Shown here in pieces: positions 11,426 through 21,341 of a stretch of 64,000 nucleotides of DNA. Origin of the DNA: Diplonema papillatum. Taxonomy: Eukaryota > Euglenozoa > Diplonemea > Diplonemida > Diplonemidae. The stretch is from the NCBI GenBank assembly GCA_030068145.1, contig JAPJBO010000718.1:1-64000 (forward strand), in the 5' to 3' direction. How positions within the stretch are numbered: the stretch's first letter is position 1; the number at the start of each line of letters is the position of its first letter. Both the position numbers and the translations under genes were made by a program. A model generated the notes under the pieces. It was not told where the DNA came from, did no database searches, and saw only the letters and a program-made list of their open reading frames with translations.

Positions 11426-12404
11426 CACAAAATGATTAGAAAGCTACAGGGCAGTGTGAGGTTTAGCTACAAGAAGCTATAGCTAGCTATAGCGTAGCTT
11501 TTGTAGCCTTTTGTAGCCTTTTGTAGCTCTTTTTTTGGGGGTTCCCAGCCCATTCAGGATACTTTTCGCCCCAAAGTTCTTCAGCTTCGAAGTTTTCTGG
11601 GCATATTTTGGCGTGTTTCCTGGCACCTGCTTGCCCTGTTCACTGAGGCCTCACTGCCGGGCCCGCTGCAGCCTACCGAGCCTCAGTGAGGGTCGGTGAG
11701 GCTGCAACCACGCAGGCGGCGAGGGTGATGCAGCAGGGAAGCCTGGGGCGCCAGAGTCACGACGGTTCCATGAAGCGAAGCCAATCAGGACCCCAACCGC
11801 AGAGCGAAGAGCGCTCGAGACAGTGTGGGCCCGGAGCCCCGGCTGGAGCTCTCATTGCACTCCAGAGCCCCGGGCTGAGTCAGGTATTTGGCCGGTACCA
11901 CCACTTACCAACACTTGGGCAGATGCTGCAGTGTGGACTGCCGAAGCCACCGTTTAGACCAGTCACTCCCCGTCGGACGGGGCCCCCCAAAAAGCCTCTC
12001 GGGGCCTCCTGGGGATTCGCCACAAGAACGCACTCACCCACCCTTTGGAAGATAGTGGAGACCATTCCTCAGTCCGGAGGCTTCCGGGTAGGGAGAGGCA
12101 CAGAGAAGCAGCTCCACCGTGACGGCGGCAATCAACCGGAAAAAAGGCCGATTCACATGCTGCTCGCCTTCGACCTGGCGCGCGCTTTCGACGGGCAGCA
12201 CGCTTCCGGCAGGCGGGACTCCCGGGAAGAGCACGCCGCTCAGCACGAATCAACCCCGACTACTTTACGCGTATTCCCCGGGTGAGAATGCCCAAACTTG
12301 ACACATTGCAATTCAAGTCACTTTGGCCCTTTGGAAAGTTTGGGGTCTTATAATCTTAGGATTTGAGTGGCGTCGGTTCAAACCCGCCTCTCTGGTCTTT
12401 GGTA
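11426..12404 (+). other. Loop region with possible RT remnant
   Basis: An open frame at 11,686-12,285 lacks an overall match I recognise. Its last third contains LLAFDLARAFDG, which resembles reverse-transcriptase motif A (xDLxxAFD) of non-LTR elements, but the downstream motifs are missing. I treat it as a possible decayed RT fragment only. The left hAT-like terminus lies at 11,452. Confidence 0.25.
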
Positions 12405-12575
12405 TTTGTTGCGACTGTGTGAGAATGGTAGCATTTGTTGCGACTGTGTGAGAATGGTAACATTTGTTGGAGCTTGTGTGAGAATGGTAAAATTTGTTGC
12501 GACCGTGTGAGAATGGTAAGGTTTGTTGAAACTTGTGTGAGAATGGTAAAAATTTGTTATTTTGTGTGAGAATGG
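12405..12575. repeat. 29-bp tandem array, right arm (inverted)
   Basis: Six diverged units of TTGTTGCGACTGTGTGAGAA followed by TGGTAACAT, the reverse complement of the array at 11,106-11,425. Confidence 0.93.
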
Positions 12576-12608
12576 TATTTGCCCCCCGACGGCTTGAAGT
12601 CGAAGGCG

Positions 12609-14188
12609 ATGTGCTGGGGAAGCGAGAGCAAGACGGAAACGGTTTGTGGCCCTGTCACTGACTGCAAAGTAAAGTGCAACTACTGCGGGAAGCAGCTGCA
12701 ACCGAAGGTCCACAACATCAAGGGCCATTGGAAAAACCACCATTCTCCGGAAGCTGTGAAGGGTAAGGCGGCGAGACCCAAAACTGGTGCAACGACTCCG
12801 AGCGCAGTATCAACCAACACCAGCGGCACTCACAAAAGCCCGTTTGAGGCAGAGTCGGCCACCGAGCTGTCCATTCAAGACAGCATCACGATCGATACCG
12901 CACTGAAGTGTATCCCGTTCTCGTGGTACTCGGACACGCTGCACCGGCGAAACCTTTCTTCGGAGCTGCAAGGCGAGGGGTTTGGGAAAGAGAAGGTGGC
13001 TGCCCGAACAGACACTCTCGCAGAAGAAGTGAGGACGGTCGTGCGCGAGAAGGTAGTCGATCGCGACTGCGTCGTTATGATCGACGTGGCGAAGAAGAAC
13101 CGACGATCCTGGCTCGGGTTCGCGCTGGCGTGCGATGGCGCCACCTATTTCCACGACGTGGTAGAGCTCCTGGACACCAAATCCGAGACCATCCGAACGG
13201 CGTTTTGCTAACCTGGAGGATCACGGCGTCAGGGTGTTCGCAGTTTGCGCTGACAACGCAAACAATATGCTGCGAGCTCTCAAAGACATGCAGGGCGAGT
13301 CCATGGATGTGGACGACTTAGACGGCGACGATGACTACGAACCGAACGACGAAGACGAGGATTCCTGCGACCACATCGTGGACCTGACCCTCGACTTTTG
13401 TGCCCGTTTAGGGGTTTTTACATTCAGGTGCTCTGTGCACACTTTTCAGCTTGCTCTGGGGGACCTGTTTAAAAATGCCAGTTTTCAAAGCATAAAGACA
13501 GCCATACTTGACCTGTCGAGCCGGTACAACGAGCCCCACGCTAAAAGCGACCTGCTTGCGCGGCAGATGGCCAAGGGTGTTGAAAAGAAAAAGTGCTTTG
13601 AATGCCGCGAGATGGAGGAAGGATTTGATCGACTTTGCGATCGCCAAATTTGAGAAGAGAAAAGTAGTTCATTTCCGTTCTGATGGTCTGAGGATTCTTG
13701 AAATCCTCGATCCTCGAGTCCTAAAATCGTTCAGCCCTGCCCAGTCTGAAAAAGACAAGCAGGTAGTTATGAAATATCTCCAGAAATTCTGGGAGAAAAG
13801 GGGGGTCGCAAAAGATAGCTGCCTCGATCACTGGCTCGACTATCGGAGTTCGGGTGTCATTGTGTTCCCCCCGGGCAGAACACTACAAGAGTACTGGAAG
13901 AGCAAACGTGACCTGTGGCCGACCCTCGCTACATTTTTCTTGTGTCTTACCAGAGCTGCCGCGAGTGAAGCTGTTGTCGAGCGACACTTCAAGCAGCTTG
14001 GGAGGATGCTGACGAAAAAGAAGTCACGCCTCACCGAAGCAAGGGTGAGGAACTCTCTCCAGATTTCCCTGAACTCGAAGCAGGTGTTCAAGTTCCTGCG
14101 GGATCCACCCCCCTCACAATCACCAGAAGGCAGAGAAGCTCGCGGAAGAGCCACCTGGGAGCACGCACTTGGGAGTCAAGTCGAATAG
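12609..14188 (+). pseudogene. hAT transposase, broken by two +1 frame changes
   Basis: A BED-type finger (CNYCGKQL...HWKNHH) near the start is followed by the RNase H-like core: VVMIDVAKKNRRSW supplies a catalytic-Asp candidate and VCADNANNM matches the hAT DNA motif. The C-terminal dimerisation block reads WPTLATFF, ERHFKQLGRM and SRLTEARVRNSL, typical of hAT. Coding passes through three frames. An extra T in GTTTTGC at about 13,203 ends the first frame, and removing it restores reading. A second shift lies at about 13,560-13,650. An acidic insert lies at about 13,305-13,370. The first in-frame ATG is at about 12,609, and coding may begin slightly earlier. As it stands it cannot make an intact transposase unless these are sequencing errors. 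Confidence 0.85.
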
Positions 14189-14884
14189 CCCCAGCGTCTT
14201 CTGAATCTGAGCCCACGTTATTGGTTTTTTGTCTTTTTTCTTCTTCTTTTTTTCGATCCAACTCACTAACCTTGCTGCAACGTGTTGTGGTGCAACTGGT
14301 TGTGAGTGGTGGTTCTTTCCACCTCAAGCCCTCTCTTCGTCTCTCTTGTTGAAAGCGAGCCGAGCTTCCGCTTCTCATCCCATGGCAGTCTTGCAATTCG
14401 ATTGACCTTGCTTCCCGTTTGCCTTCAAGACTTTAGACTGGAGCAGTAGAGACGGTGATGACGAACCCGTTCTCTGGTGTCGACTCGACAGTCGAGCCCG
14501 TGCGGCGATCCGGCTTCGATAGCGAACGAACGGGAAAGACGCATGCTGTGGCTTCATAAAGCACACAAACCCTGGACTGTAGTAGAGACGGTGATGACGA
14601 TGGATGGCCATCCGGTTCCCACCCATGCATGGCTGCAGGCCTCCGTAGCAACCCGACTGAGCAGGGAGGGGGGGCAGTGGCAGTGCTGACACTAGCTCAC
14701 TGACTCTCTCGTGCATCCATGCCATGGGATGAGGCCGGCTGATGGGCCGGGGCCCGGACCCCCCCCCCTGCCACAACAACGACCCATGAAAAACCCGGGA
14801 AACTGTGGAAAACGGCACAAAATCCGAGAGTACGTGCGCTCGGCTAAGGCCGGCGCGTGGCGAGACTGGAGGCAGCAGTTAAAG
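14189..14884. other. Region downstream of hAT, no gene seen
   Basis: Contains a roughly 25-bp direct repeat (GTAGAGACGGTGATGACGA at about 14,444 and 14,581). Short frames show no recognisable domain. Confidence 0.5.
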
Positions 14885-15400
14885 TTCGGGGAACAGTAAA
14901 GTTAGGGCGAAGCTAAGTTCGGGCAATGCTGGTGAAGCTAAGTTCGAGTGATGCTTAGTTCGGGCGTTGCTAAGCGCTCAGGCTGCGCTGGTACTAAAAA
15001 ACAGTTCGGGCACGAAGCGAAGTTCGGCCAGGGTGTAAAGTCCGGGTGAAGCCAAGGTCGGTGCTCGTACCCGGGGGAACACCCCCCCCGGACCCCCCCC
15101 GACCCACCGAGTGCGGGAAAAGTTTGGCGCTGGTACCCGGGTGGGCGCCCCCCCCGCCGCCCCCCCAAAGTTCGGGCGGAGCTAAGTTCTGAAGCTCAGT
15201 TCGGACGATAATGAGTTCGAGTGATCCTAAGTTCTGGTGAAGCAAAGTTCGGGCGCAGCTGAGTTCGGGCGAAGCAACGCTCGGGCGAAGTTAAGTTCTG
15301 GCGAAGCAAAGTTCGGGCGATGCTAAATTCTGGTACGGGCGCAGCTGAGTTCGGACGAAGCAAAGTTCGCACGAAGCTGAGTTCTGGTGAAGCAAAGTTC
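14885..15400. repeat. Degenerate 18-bp repeats (GCGAAGCTAAGTTCGGGC)
   Basis: Around twenty diverged copies of an 18-bp unit GCGAAGCTAAGTTCGGGC, interrupted at 15,060-15,170 by two C-run-rich stretches around GGTACCCGGG. The divergence suggests an old array. Confidence 0.8.
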
Positions 15401-15549
15401 GGTTCTCGTAGCAAGTTTGGCCTGTGATGGCAAGCTCGGCCGCCCGACTCCGTTAACCGCGAGATACTGAGAAACTCCGCCAAAAACGCAATTTTCGGGC
15501 ACATTTGACCCCGAAACGCAACAAACCTCGAAAACAATCTTCGACCGGA

Positions 15550-15625
15550 AAAATGTCATGGGCGGGGTTCGAACCTGGACTCACCGGCCTGAAGGCCGGC
15601 GCCCGGTCACTCTGCCACCCGCATA
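15550..15625 (-). other. tRNA-like unit
   Basis: On the minus strand TGGCAGAGTGACCGGG resembles an A box, GGTTCGAACCCCGCC is a good B box, and a T-run follows. A GCCGGC/GCCGG stem could be an anticodon arm but has a 6-nt loop, and the acceptor strands do not pair. Probably a tRNA pseudogene or SINE head, related to the units at 3815-3945. Confidence 0.4.
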
Positions 15626-15784
15626 CCTTCTGCGAGGAAAAAAAAAAGCTTGCCCGGCTCTTTCCAAAAACAATACACTTTTTTCATGAAGAAAAGCCGG
15701 GTTGGCTCGAATAGAGGCTATTCACATTGCATGTTCATAGGACCTCCAGTCTCGAAAAATCGTCAGAATAGTGACATTTCCGTT

Positions 15785-15912
15785 GAAAATGCTCAGTCAG
15801 CTATTTTAGCTATTTTAGCTATTTTCAGCTATAGCTAGCTAGCTATAGCTAGCTAGCTATAGCTAGCTAGCTATAGCTAGCTAGCTATAGCTAGCTATCA
15901 GCTAGCTATAGC
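15785..15912. repeat. Palindromic AGCTATAGCTAGCT array
   Basis: AGCTATTTT units pass into about six copies of the 14-bp, self-complementary unit CTATAGCTAGCTAG. A shorter version lies at 11,470-11,525 just inside the left hAT-like end, so this is probably subterminal sequence of that element. Confidence 0.9.
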
Positions 15913-15923
15913 TAAGTCTCACA

Positions 15924-16800
15924 CTGCTGGCAAAGTTCCTGGATCACGTGGCTGACCGTAATCCGGGTACCGTGTGCCGCGTCGAGACCGAGACGGTTGG
16001 AGGAGAGACCCGATTCGTCTCCGCATTCCTGGCACTCGCTGCTAGCAGGAATGCCATTCTCCACCTCCCCCGGTTTCACTCTCTTGACGGGGCATTCATG
16101 AGGACTCGCGAAGGGGGTGTAGTTTTGTCGTTGACAGGCATCGATGGTAACGCAGGAATGGTCCCGTTGGCGCTGGGTCTTTACACAGGAGAGACATCCG
16201 CGTCCTGGAGATCGTTTGTGGTCTCTCTGAAAGTGGCATTCGACTTGGATCAGTGCACACTGATATCGGACCGCAGCAAAGGGCTGCCAGCGGTCCTGGA
16301 TGATTTGCTTCCAGACGTTCCCCACCTGGCTTGTGTGAAGCACATCGAAAGAAACGTGGCTTCAAAGTTTCATTCGCAGGCCTACGGGATGTGGCTTTGG
16401 AGGTTGAGCAAGGCAGACAACGAAAGGGTGTTCAACACCATCGTTGCCGAGCTCGAAGCTGCGGGGGACACGGGCAAGGAAGTCGCCTCCTATCTCGAAG
16501 AGGAAAAGCAGAAGTGGGCAGACTCATGCTTGCCTGCTCATACCGTGCGGCCGCTTGCCCGCAATCCCAATGCGTTTGGTGCTGCTGCTCACTACTGCAG
16601 CAACATATCCGAGTCGTTTAACGCTTGGATCCTAAAAGAGAGGCGCATGAACCCGGTGCAGCTGTTCAATACGTACCGCCAGCGGGTGATGACTCTCTTT
16701 GCGGAAAGGCAGCAGGAACCAGCCAAACCAGAGTGGGTGCAGGGGAGGGGTCTCACCCCAGCCGCGAGCAAAAACCTCATCCAAAACCTAGAAGTGTCCA
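15924..16800 (+). pseudogene. MULE (Mutator-like) transposase fragment
   Basis: An open frame of about 290 codons carries the MULE DDE core. SLDGAFM holds the first Asp, GIDGNAGMVPLAL and E..SW follow, LISDRSKGL holds the second Asp, C..H occurs in CVKHIERN, and NISESFNAW holds the catalytic Glu. The sequence before ADRNPGT (LLAKFLDHV) continues the family pattern right up to the hAT-like terminus at 15,928, where the N-terminal part is cut off. After about 16,800 it joins unrelated sequence. No zinc knuckle remains. Confidence 0.85.
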
Positions 16801-17300
16801 GGGGGTGCGTTGCTCACAGCGCAGGGGGTTCCGCGTGATGTCCGCCCACCGCAGCTTGCCCATCCACCATTGCACGGCTTTCCACAACTCCTCGCCGTGC
16901 TTCCACTGCATCCCAACCGTTTTTGCGTCAATTACAGGGACGCTGACTCTTCTCGGATTCGTCGCCCTCCATCCCCATGGGTACAAGGACAGGCGATGAT
17001 GACGAGATGTCTCTTGCTCTCTGTCATCTCTTATCTGCCTTTCGCGCAACACAGCCAGGAAGAACCTCTGCAGTTTACCTACGAACAGACAGGCCTGTTG
17101 ATGGTCCAGCGGTATTGGTTGCTGTGCTGGGTCTGTGCCATGTTTGTACAGAGGTGCAACACCACACAGGCTCAGACAGTTTGGCCATGCTGTTCGGTTG
17201 ACGGTGTCCATACTGTGTTCTTTGCGTACATTCTTCCAAGCTTCGCACTCCCACCACAAATGCGTGACCGTCTCTCTCTCTTCCTTGTTGCAGTACGGAC
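16780..17300 (-). pseudogene. Non-LTR retrotransposon C-terminal fragment (zf-RVT type)
   Basis: Minus-strand coding with CPYCNKEERETVTHLWWEC, a C-x2-C...H-x4-C zinc-binding motif as seen after the RT domain of non-LTR elements. It is followed by a block containing YPWGW and ending KAVQWWMGKLRWA. The same order (zinc motif, PW block, W-rich block) occurs in the RT ORF at 43.8-46.2 kb, so these belong to one family. No RT domain is left. It abuts the RNase H piece at 17,300-18,692, possibly as a tandem or nested copy. Confidence 0.7.
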
Positions 17301-18692
17301 ACGACCCAGTACGCCCCGTCCGGCCTGTCGTTGCCCGGGCTGTTTTCTTGTTGTTCTGGCCGATTTTCTCGTGTGTGTTCGCGTATCTTCATGATCACTT
17401 CCTCGGTCGCGGTCGACAACTGTGCACGCCTCGAAACACCCCGCACAACCGTTCCTCCCACAGATGTCAAAACGGTGGTGGATTCATGGCCGCAGAACCA
17501 CGGCTGCTTCCTATACGCCTTCCCCATTTCGATGAGGCTGAGCGCTTTTCCTAGACCGGACCGGCGGAAGTTTGCCAGCATGGTCTCTTGTTGCTGCCGG
17601 GTGGGCCTTTGGCGTGGCACCAAGTCCATGGCGGCGTTGCTCAGCGCGTCCGCGTCTGTGCGCAACGTGCTCAATGTGCAGCTGCAGGGACGACACCTTC
17701 AAGGTCGCGCGCGTCAGATACGGCTTCAGTTCCTCTGAACATGCTATGCGTCGTGCGAGGTCGCCTCGCACCGTGCATTCCTCTCCTTCCGCTTCGCCTG
17801 CATCCCCCAGCAGGTGCAGGCCCGCTAGCAGTTTTTGGTGCTTGTGGGAGGGCTGAGTAGTACCTACTCTTCAGGTCAGGGAGTCGCCGGCTCGAACTCC
17901 ACTGCTAATTCGATGAAGCTGGTCCCCAGCTCGTCGTGCCCTGGGGGGGCCCACTTCGTCTGCTGCAGCCAGTCGGTAAATGCCATCCACATCTCTTGGC
18001 CATATTTCCACTTCGTTTCGACGGCGCATGGTGCGGGGTGTCGGCGGCACGGGGTCCCGCAGCAACCTCGCCAACACGCTGACGAACCCGACGTATTCCG
18101 CCACGTTGTTCGTCGCTCTCCCGGCGATGGGCTTCTCAACTTCCCACTGCTTGACGCCTTTGTCGTAGAAGACCGCCCCGGCTCCCGCGACCGCGCCGTT
18201 GGTCCCGTTCCCCCGACTGCCGCCGTCGAAGAACGCCGCCGTCTCCTCTCCCGGCAGCGTGTCCGCCACGGTCCAGCGCTCCTTCGGCTGCCGCTGCGCG
18301 ATGTTCTCCTGCCTCCGCTGTGTGCCGGCCGGCGTGAGGGTCAGGCCGCTGTGCAGCTCAAAATCGACAGCGAGCTCGAAATACGAGATGGAGGCCTCCT
18401 TGCCGGTTTCGGACCACCGCTTCGTCGAGCACCATTCTGCCAGCGCCAGGAGCATCTCGTGGGTGTCCTTCCATGCGTTGCGGTCCGGCCGCGCACCGTC
18501 GACGTTGATGGTCTGGCTGGCCGTCGGCCGTTGCGGCTCCCACCCCCACGGATATGTCGACACCTTGAGCTCCTTGCGCCGGCAGTCCTGCTCGAGGATG
18601 CCGTCGGCCCGCTGCCTCCCGAGCAGGATCTCGACGCACATCAGCTGCATCCCGGCCGCCAGCTCCCTGCATTCGTCGAAGTCGAGTCCCAT
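17300..18692 (-). pseudogene. Non-LTR retrotransposon RNase H region, decayed
   Basis: Read on minus from 18,692: a YPWGW block, SYFELAVDFELHSG (matching STAELAIDFEVYTG in the 43.8-kb RT ORF), then RNase H motifs FFDGGSRGNG, GAGAVFYDKGVKQW and NNVAEYVG. Coding then changes frame: RGDLARRIACSEELKPYL continues in one frame, DADALSNAAMDL and GGTVVRGVSRRAQL in another. All segments align with the open plus-strand copy at 19.3-20.6 kb, which shows the damage is in this copy. Confidence 0.8.
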
Positions 18693-19250
18693 CGCGTCCT
18701 TGTGTGCAAACTTGTTGCATTAGTGTGATTGTCAGGCCTTCGACTACCCTGAGCAACGCACTATTACTATACTTCTGTAGAAACAATTGTATTCCAAGAC
18801 AATTCTATTCAACAACTGTCAAGTTCTGCCGGGGCAGGGATTGGCGTGCGTGCTTTGGAATACAATTGTGCACAATTGTATTTAGCCCCCCCCCTGTAGC
18901 CACTGGTGGCTGGTGGCTATCCCCCACACTGCATGTGGCCACCGCGTGGAACGAGGAGCCTGGCAAGGATTTCCCCCGTTTATTCGCACAGAATCCACCT
19001 GAAATTGTCGAAAGGGTCGAGTACCAACCGAGAAAACCCCCACAAGCCGCGGATTTCGCAAAATAATAGCGAATTCTGGCTGAGTCACCCCAGAAATTGG
19101 CAGCACTTGGCTGCAAGTTGGCAAAAACCACTCGAATCCACGAAAAGCGAACTCGAGGTCTGTTGGGGGGTATGAGGCCCAGAATACCCAAAACCATCCA
19201 AAAAACACGAAAATCCATACAAAAAACGGTGTTTAGCGTGTTTTGGGTGG
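18693..19250. other. Spacer with perfect palindrome, no gene seen
   Basis: No coding signal. A perfect 24-bp palindrome centred on TGTGCA lies at 18,859-18,882 (AATACAATTG and CAATTGTATT arms), and a related CAATTGTATTCC lies at 18,785. Confidence 0.6.
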
Positions 19251-19261
19251 TCTTTTTTTCG

Positions 19262-20599
19262 ATCAAAATTTTTGCGCGAGCGTTGGCGGAAACGGCGTGG
19301 GTCCACAGAGAAGAACTCGCAAAGCTACACGGCATCCCGGCGCTCAGGAACCGGTACTACTCGGCGCCAAAACCCCCAGCACAGAAGGCCACTACAGCGC
19401 GTCGGGTGCTACCAGAAGGCGCAGCAGGTGGCGGGATAGCGGTTTACTTTGACGGAGGAGCAAGGGCGAACGGTACGGCTTTTGCTGTGGCGGGTGCAGG
19501 AGCAGTCCTATACAAAGAAGGCGTGAAGGTCTCGCAGATTGTGCTCCCGCTGCCAAATGTGCGCAGCAACAACATTGCCGAGTACGAAGGAATGCTGGCA
19601 GGGCTACAGCTTTTGGAAGAGGCAGAAGGAACGGAAGGAAAGCAGTGCACCATCCGCGGCGACTCGGCACTGGTAATTGGGCAGACCAATCGAAAAATGG
19701 CGTGTTCGGAAGACCTGAAGCCGCTATTGACCCGTGCAATAGAAAAGATGGTAGCCCTGCGGCAGCGACTCACGCTACGGGCGGAGCACGTCAAGCGCGA
19801 GGAGAATGTGGACGCAGATGCACTCAGCAACGCGGCGATGGACCTCGTGCAACAACAGCGCCCAACGCGAGAGCAGCAGGAGGCAGATCTCGCAGCATTT
19901 CGGGCCTCCGGACTCGGAAAGGCGATGAGTCTGGTCGAGCTAGGCAGCGCCTACAAGAAGGTGACAGGACGGCCGTGGTTCTATGGCCACGAATGTGCGA
20001 CGACGATCTTGACCTCCGTCGGGGGAACAGTCGTGAGGGGTGCTTCGCGGCGCGCGCAACTCACGGAGACAACCGACGCGGTCATCCTCGGCATCCGGGA
20101 GCACGTAAGAACGCTGAAGCCGACACGGACGGAGACCGCGTTGTACCCCCAACACCTGGAATGGGCGGCAACCTATATCCCGGAGGAAGCCTACCCCGCA
20201 GGATGGGCACAAGGAAAGGCCGACTGGAAGGCGAGGGCGGAGATGATAAACAAGGTTTCAGGTGCAGGAGCGTGCGGAGGGTCGCAACCGAAGAAGGCCC
20301 CAGAAGACGCGGTGAACACATCACGCCCCGGCGAGATTTGCACGCTACACAGAAAGCCCCGATGTAAGGAATGTGCGAAAAAGCGCTTGCCAGCGGAGAC
20401 GTGTTGCCGGTATAAACAACACCACCATGAAGGAGACGGCCTAAGGCCGCGGATGCTATACTGCTCGATCCACAGACTGGGGCGCTGCGGCGAGTGCGAA
20501 GCAGACAACGAAGGGATCGCGAGGTGCTGTACAAGACACCACCCCCAGTTGAACACGGACCCCCACTCGCAACCTGCGGGAGCATCGGCGGTTACTTGA
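19262..20599 (+). CDS. Non-LTR retrotransposon C-terminus: RNase H plus Cys/His modules
   Basis: An open frame with a complete type I RNase H: VYFDGGARANG (Asp), NNIAEYEGMLAGL (Glu), TIRGDSALVIGQTN (Asp) and DADALSNAA (last Asp). A conserved block WFYGHECATTILTSVGGTVV follows. The last 90 residues hold two repeats of C-x2-H...C-x2-C...C-C...H-H (from CTLHRKPRCKEC to CCTRHH). The RT half is absent. The first in-frame ATG is at 19,097, but sequence before about 19,262 looks non-coding, so the start is uncertain. A longer series of the Cys/His modules forms the ORF at 54.7-55.4 kb. Confidence 0.8.
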   Translation: MKIFARALAETAWVHREELAKLHGIPALRNRYYSAPKPPAQKATTARRVLPEGAAGGGIAVYFDGGARANGTAFAVAGAGAVLYKEGVKVSQIVLPLPNVRSNNIAEYEGMLAGLQLLEEAEGTEGKQCTIRGDSALVIGQTNRKMACSEDLKPLLTRAIEKMVALRQRLTLRAEHVKREENVDADALSNAAMDLVQQQRPTREQQEADLAAFRASGLGKAMSLVELGSAYKKVTGRPWFYGHECATTILTSVGGTVVRGASRRAQLTETTDAVILGIREHVRTLKPTRTETALYPQHLEWAATYIPEEAYPAGWAQGKADWKARAEMINKVSGAGACGGSQPKKAPEDAVNTSRPGEICTLHRKPRCKECAKKRLPAETCCRYKQHHHEGDGLRPRMLYCSIHRLGRCGECEADNEGIARCCTRHHPQLNTDPHSQPAGASAVT

Positions 20600-20657
20600 A
20601 ACTGAAGGAGTCGTGGACGCCTCTCGCACAGGGAGGCACCACGTGAAAACAGGTCTA

Positions 20658-21246
<589 letters not shown>

Positions 21247-21326
<80 letters not shown>

Positions 21327-21341
21327 CACACACACACACAC
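21247..21341. repeat. (CA)n microsatellite at exon edge
   Basis: About 47 CA units with two CG interruptions. On the minus strand it reads GTGTGT... and directly follows the codon CAG of the channel gene, so CAG/GTGTGT could be a splice donor with the microsatellite as the start of the intron. Confidence 0.95.

Larger units (their letters stand above)
11452..15928 (+). mobile_element. Putative hAT-type transposon between CAGTGTGAG ends
   Basis: CAGTGTGAGGTTTAGCTAC at 11,452 faces its inverted counterpart TAGCTAAGTCTCACACTG ending at about 15,928. Both ends continue into AGCTATAGCTAGC-type sequence. The interval encloses a plus-strand hAT transposase. CAG-type ends suit the hAT superfamily. 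I could not find a matching 8-bp target duplication (flanks CTACAGGG and CTGGCAAA), so the borders are inferred and may have been rearranged. Confidence 0.5.

Noticed and set aside
7128-12575. CRISPR-like arrays of 29-31-bp repeats
   Set aside because: Repeats abut with no spacers, no Cas genes are near, and the genome is eukaryotic.
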